From contig AWOE01000007.1 in assembly GCA_000494145.1 (NCBI GenBank), positions 28,247-34,701 on the forward strand: DNA of 6,455 nt, given 5' to 3'. Position 1 is the first letter of the stretch, and each line of letters begins with the position of its first letter. The notes under the pieces are model-generated. The model searched no databases. It was not told the origin of the DNA and was given only the letters and a program-made list of their open reading frames with translations. The translations under genes and the position numbers were made by a program. Shown here one piece after another: positions 5,091 through 6,455 of this stretch. The DNA is from Candidatus Calditenuaceae archaeon JGI OTU-1 (GTDB lineage Archaea; Thermoproteota; Nitrososphaeria_A; Caldarchaeales; Calditenuaceae).

Positions 5091-5696
5091 ATGGTTGCGA
5101 TGGGGAAAACACCATTCAAAACGAATGATGCAAAACGCAAGAAGAAGGGGCTGACGGGACTCGAGACGGCAATCATTCTGATAGCGTTCGTCGTCGTGGC
5201 GGCGGCCTTCGCCTTCGCGGTGCTGAACATGGGCTTCTTCACGACGCAGAAGTCGAGCGAGGTGATGCAGGCGGGCCTCGAGGAAACGCTCAGCTCGATA
5301 GAGATAGCGGGATCCGTCATAGCGAGGTCCTCCAGCGGGCAGATCAGCAACATCACCATCTACGTCAAGTCGGCGGTCGGCAAGAACCCGGTAGACATGA
5401 GAGACGGGGTCCTCGTGATCAGCTACAGGGATCCATACAATTTCATCCCGAACATCTACACCGCGAACGACACAAACCCTAACGTGACCGGTGTGAGGGT
5501 CAGGCAGCTGACCGGTGACAGAGACACGGCGCTCGAGTACACCGAGGTCTGGGAGATCGTGATAGGCATACCGGAGCTCAACGATCTACGGCCGAACGAC
5601 CAGTTCTCGATCGAGATCAAGCCAGCTCAGGGCTCGATACTGAAGGTGGAGAGGAGGCTGCCGCCGGTCTTCGACCCCGTGATGGACCTGACCTGA
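5091..5696 (+). CDS. Archaellin (archaeal flagellin, ArlB/FlaB family)
   Basis: This 201-residue pre-archaellin is the structural subunit of the archaeal swimming filament. A basic N-region ends in KRKKKG (15-20) and is followed by LTGLETAIILIAFVVVAAAF (21-40), the class III signal with cleavage expected after Gly20 by the pre-pilin peptidase ArlK/PibD. The mature protein is about 181 residues. The hydrophobic helix continues through QKSSEVMQAGLEET, the conserved filament-core sequence. The C-terminal FSIEIKPAQGSILKVERRLP (172-191) and the final VMDL are typical archaellin ends. Three N-glycosylation sequons are visible: N87-I-T, N126-D-T and N131-V-T. ATG at 5091 or 5100 can start it. No arl motor genes flank it, and a terminator follows, so it appears to be a single-gene unit. 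A pilin-like adhesin is less likely given the C-terminal motif. Confidence 0.92.
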   Translation: MVAMGKTPFKTNDAKRKKKGLTGLETAIILIAFVVVAAAFAFAVLNMGFFTTQKSSEVMQAGLEETLSSIEIAGSVIARSSSGQISNITIYVKSAVGKNPVDMRDGVLVISYRDPYNFIPNIYTANDTNPNVTGVRVRQLTGDRDTALEYTEVWEIVIGIPELNDLRPNDQFSIEIKPAQGSILKVERRLPPVFDPVMDLT

Positions 5697-5715
5697 ACCG
5701 ATCCGACCGATCCCT

Positions 5716-5741
5716 GAACCAACTCCACCTTTTTTTGGTTC
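5716..5741 (+). terminator. Oligo-T terminator after the archaellin
   Basis: A T7 run at 5730-5736 follows the archaellin stop by about 33 nt. A perfect 7-bp inverted repeat, GAACCAA (5716-5722) and TTGGTTC (5735-5741), encloses it. Archaeal RNA polymerase terminates at T runs, so the run itself is probably the active part. It insulates aIF5A from archaellin transcription. Confidence 0.6.
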
Positions 5742-5767
5742 CCCGTTCTCCACAGACCTCCCGCACA

Positions 5768-5773
5768 CTTATC
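5768..5773 (+). promoter_or_regulatory. TATA box of the aIF5A gene
   Basis: CTTATC, in the context CACACTTATCAAC, is centred about 29 nt before the ATG at 5800, consistent with a leaderless transcript starting at or next to the codon. Confidence 0.55.
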
Positions 5774-5799
5774 AACAGCCCGGTCCTCTCATCCTCGAG

Positions 5800-6198
5800 A
5801 TGAGCACCAGACCTGCTGAGCTGGGTGAGATCAAGGAGGGGTCGAACGTCGTCATCGACGGAGAGCCGTGCAGGGTCGTCGAGGTCGAGCGGAGCAAGCC
5901 CGGGAAGCACGGGTCGGCGAAGGTGAGGATCGTCGCGATCGGGATCTTCGACGGCGTCAAGAGGAGCGTCGTCGGCCCCTCGGACCAGTACATCGAGGTT
6001 CCCGTGATCGAGAAGCGGACAGGCCAGGTCATGTCGGTCGGAGAGACGGTGAGCGTCATGGACAGCGAGTCCCTCGAGATCGTCGAGATGCCCCTCCCCA
6101 AGGACGAGACCCTCAGGGCAAAGCTCGAGCCCGGCGCGACCGTCGAGTACTGGCGGATCATGAACCGGAACATGATCGTCCAGGTCAGGGGCGAATGA
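5800..6198 (+). CDS. eif5a: Translation factor aIF5A (hypusine-containing)
   Basis: This 132-residue protein is the archaeal homologue of eIF5A/EF-P, which promotes peptide-bond formation and elongation through difficult sequences such as proline runs. The N-terminal SH3-like domain carries the loop SKPGKHGSAKVR (32-43); Lys36 in PGKHG is the lysine expected to be converted to hypusine or deoxyhypusine by deoxyhypusine synthase. It is followed by the OB-fold domain (about 72-132) with QVMSVG.TVSVMDSESLE. The length is usual for archaea and no key residue is missing. The ATG at 5800 follows a TATA box by about 29 nt. It has its own promoter and follows the archaellin terminator, so it is a monocistronic housekeeping gene. 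The next segment does not obviously encode agmatinase, a neighbour seen in some archaea. Confidence 0.97.
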   Translation: MSTRPAELGEIKEGSNVVIDGEPCRVVEVERSKPGKHGSAKVRIVAIGIFDGVKRSVVGPSDQYIEVPVIEKRTGQVMSVGETVSVMDSESLEIVEMPLPKDETLRAKLEPGATVEYWRIMNRNMIVQVRGE

Positions 6199-6199
6199 C

Positions 6200-6223
6200 G
6201 GGCCCTTAGCCTATCGGCCCTTT
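6200..6223 (+). terminator. Possible terminator hairpin after aIF5A
   Basis: GGGCC (6200-6204) can pair with GGCCC (6216-6220) around an 11-nt loop, followed only by TTT. It starts 2 nt after the stop. The short stem and weak T run make it a low-confidence terminator. Confidence 0.3.
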
Positions 6224-6243
6224 CCGACCGGTAGCAACGTTGA

Positions 6244-6250
6244 ATTATTT
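6244..6250 (+). promoter_or_regulatory. TATA-like element in the aIF5A downstream region
   Basis: AATTATTTT is the only AT-rich stretch between aIF5A and the window end. A start site about 26 nt later (near 6273) would give a transcript with a roughly 40-nt leader before the ATG at 6314. Confidence 0.35.
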
Positions 6251-6287
6251 TGAACTGTGGTTCGCTGACTACGACGGGCGGAGGAGG

Positions 6288-6317
6288 ATGCAGAGGGAGC
6301 TGAGGAGGCAACGATGA
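6288..6317 (+). other. Short upstream ORF ending in an ATGA overlap
   Basis: ATG at 6288 opens a 9-codon frame, MQRELRRQR, whose TGA (6315-6317) overlaps the next ATG (6314-6316). The same frame is open back to 6210; a TTG at 6240 would give 25 residues beginning LNYFELWFADYDG. It could be a leader peptide, a remnant of a longer gene, or chance. No clear Shine-Dalgarno at useful spacing precedes ATG 6288. Confidence 0.2.
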
Positions 6318-6455
6318 CCTACGAGCTTAAGGTCTTCGCGACGTGCAGCTGCGCGGTCCGGGCCCTGCAGAAGAGCCTTCCGCTCCCTTTTCGGCCGATC
6401 AGGGGAGGGGAGGAAGCCCTATACCGCCCACCAACCGCTCGACGGACATCGCGAC
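6314..6455 (+). CDS. Unrecognised ORF, partial at the right edge
   Basis: An open frame starts at ATG 6314 and runs off the window (47 codons seen), beginning MTYELKVFATCSCAVRAL. In its favour is a strong Shine-Dalgarno TGAGGAGG at 6301-6308, correctly spaced, and the ATGA overlap with the short frame upstream. Against it, the later codons (reading LPFRPIRGGEEALYRPPT) do not look like a folded protein and no family is recognisable. The paired cysteines C-S-C near residue 11 are the only notable motif. It may be a real gene start, or the segment may hold a non-coding element. Confidence 0.3.
   Translation, partial: MTYELKVFATCSCAVRALQKSLPLPFRPIRGGEEALYRPPTARRTSR

Noticed and set aside
4841..5359. 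Upstream extension of the minus-strand zinc-finger ORF to 284 residues
   Set aside because: It overlaps the archaellin coding region and intergenic palindromes, the translation is low in recognisable structure, and a TATA box points to GTG 4840.
5699..5714. CGATCCGACCGATCC short direct repeat after the archaellin
   Set aside because: Two near copies of a 6-7 bp word are too short to support a functional claim.
6397..6420. Purine-rich GGAGGAAG segment as conserved region I of RNase P RNA
   Set aside because: The match to the GAGGAAAGUCC core is incomplete and no pairing partner is visible within the window.

Overview
The window is archaeal chromosomal DNA, GC-rich, with AGG/ATA/GAG/AAG-biased codons. 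The evidence is archaeal-type ribosomal proteins uL1 and uL11, a hypusine-type aIF5A, an aMBF1-like HTH protein, an archaeal HflX, and an archaellin with a type III (pre-pilin-like) signal. The gene set and the small zinc-ribbon membrane protein suggest the TACK/Thermoproteota side, possibly a thermophile, but I cannot name a lineage. Start codons typically sit about 25-30 nt downstream of a TATA-like box with no Shine-Dalgarno, so most mRNAs here look leaderless. I used that spacing to choose starts.

Layout: (1) 1-356, minus: the N-terminal part of a CoxM/CutM-type FAD subunit of a molybdenum hydroxylase, cut by the window edge. (2) 464-2152, plus: a two-gene unit with an aMBF1-like HTH protein that lacks its zinc ribbon, followed 6 nt later by the ribosome-associated GTPase HflX. 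(3) 2354-3019, plus, and 3003-3500, minus: uL1 and uL11, convergent and overlapping by 17 bp instead of forming the usual L11-L1 operon. (4) 3632-4249, plus: a soluble sulfite-oxidase-fold molybdopterin oxidoreductase. (5) 4298-4537, plus, and 4505-4840, minus: two small zinc-finger plus transmembrane proteins, convergent and overlapping by 33 bp. (6) 4841-5090: a promoter-bearing intergenic region with nested palindromes. (7) 5091-5696, plus: a lone archaellin followed by a T-tract terminator. (8) 5800-6198, plus: aIF5A. (9) 6199-6455: a possible terminator, a TATA-like box and an unrecognised partial ORF with a strong Shine-Dalgarno.

The genes are mostly monocistronic and belong to translation (uL1, uL11, aIF5A, HflX, aMBF1), molybdenum-cofactor redox chemistry (CoxM-like subunit, SUOX-fold enzyme) and the cell surface (archaellin, two membrane zinc-finger proteins). 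I see no mobile element, CRISPR array, tRNA or rRNA. The least explained parts are the dispersed ribosomal-protein arrangement, the truncated aMBF1, the overlapping pair of small zinc-finger membrane proteins, and the palindrome cluster upstream of the archaellin. None of these amounts to a demonstrated new system.
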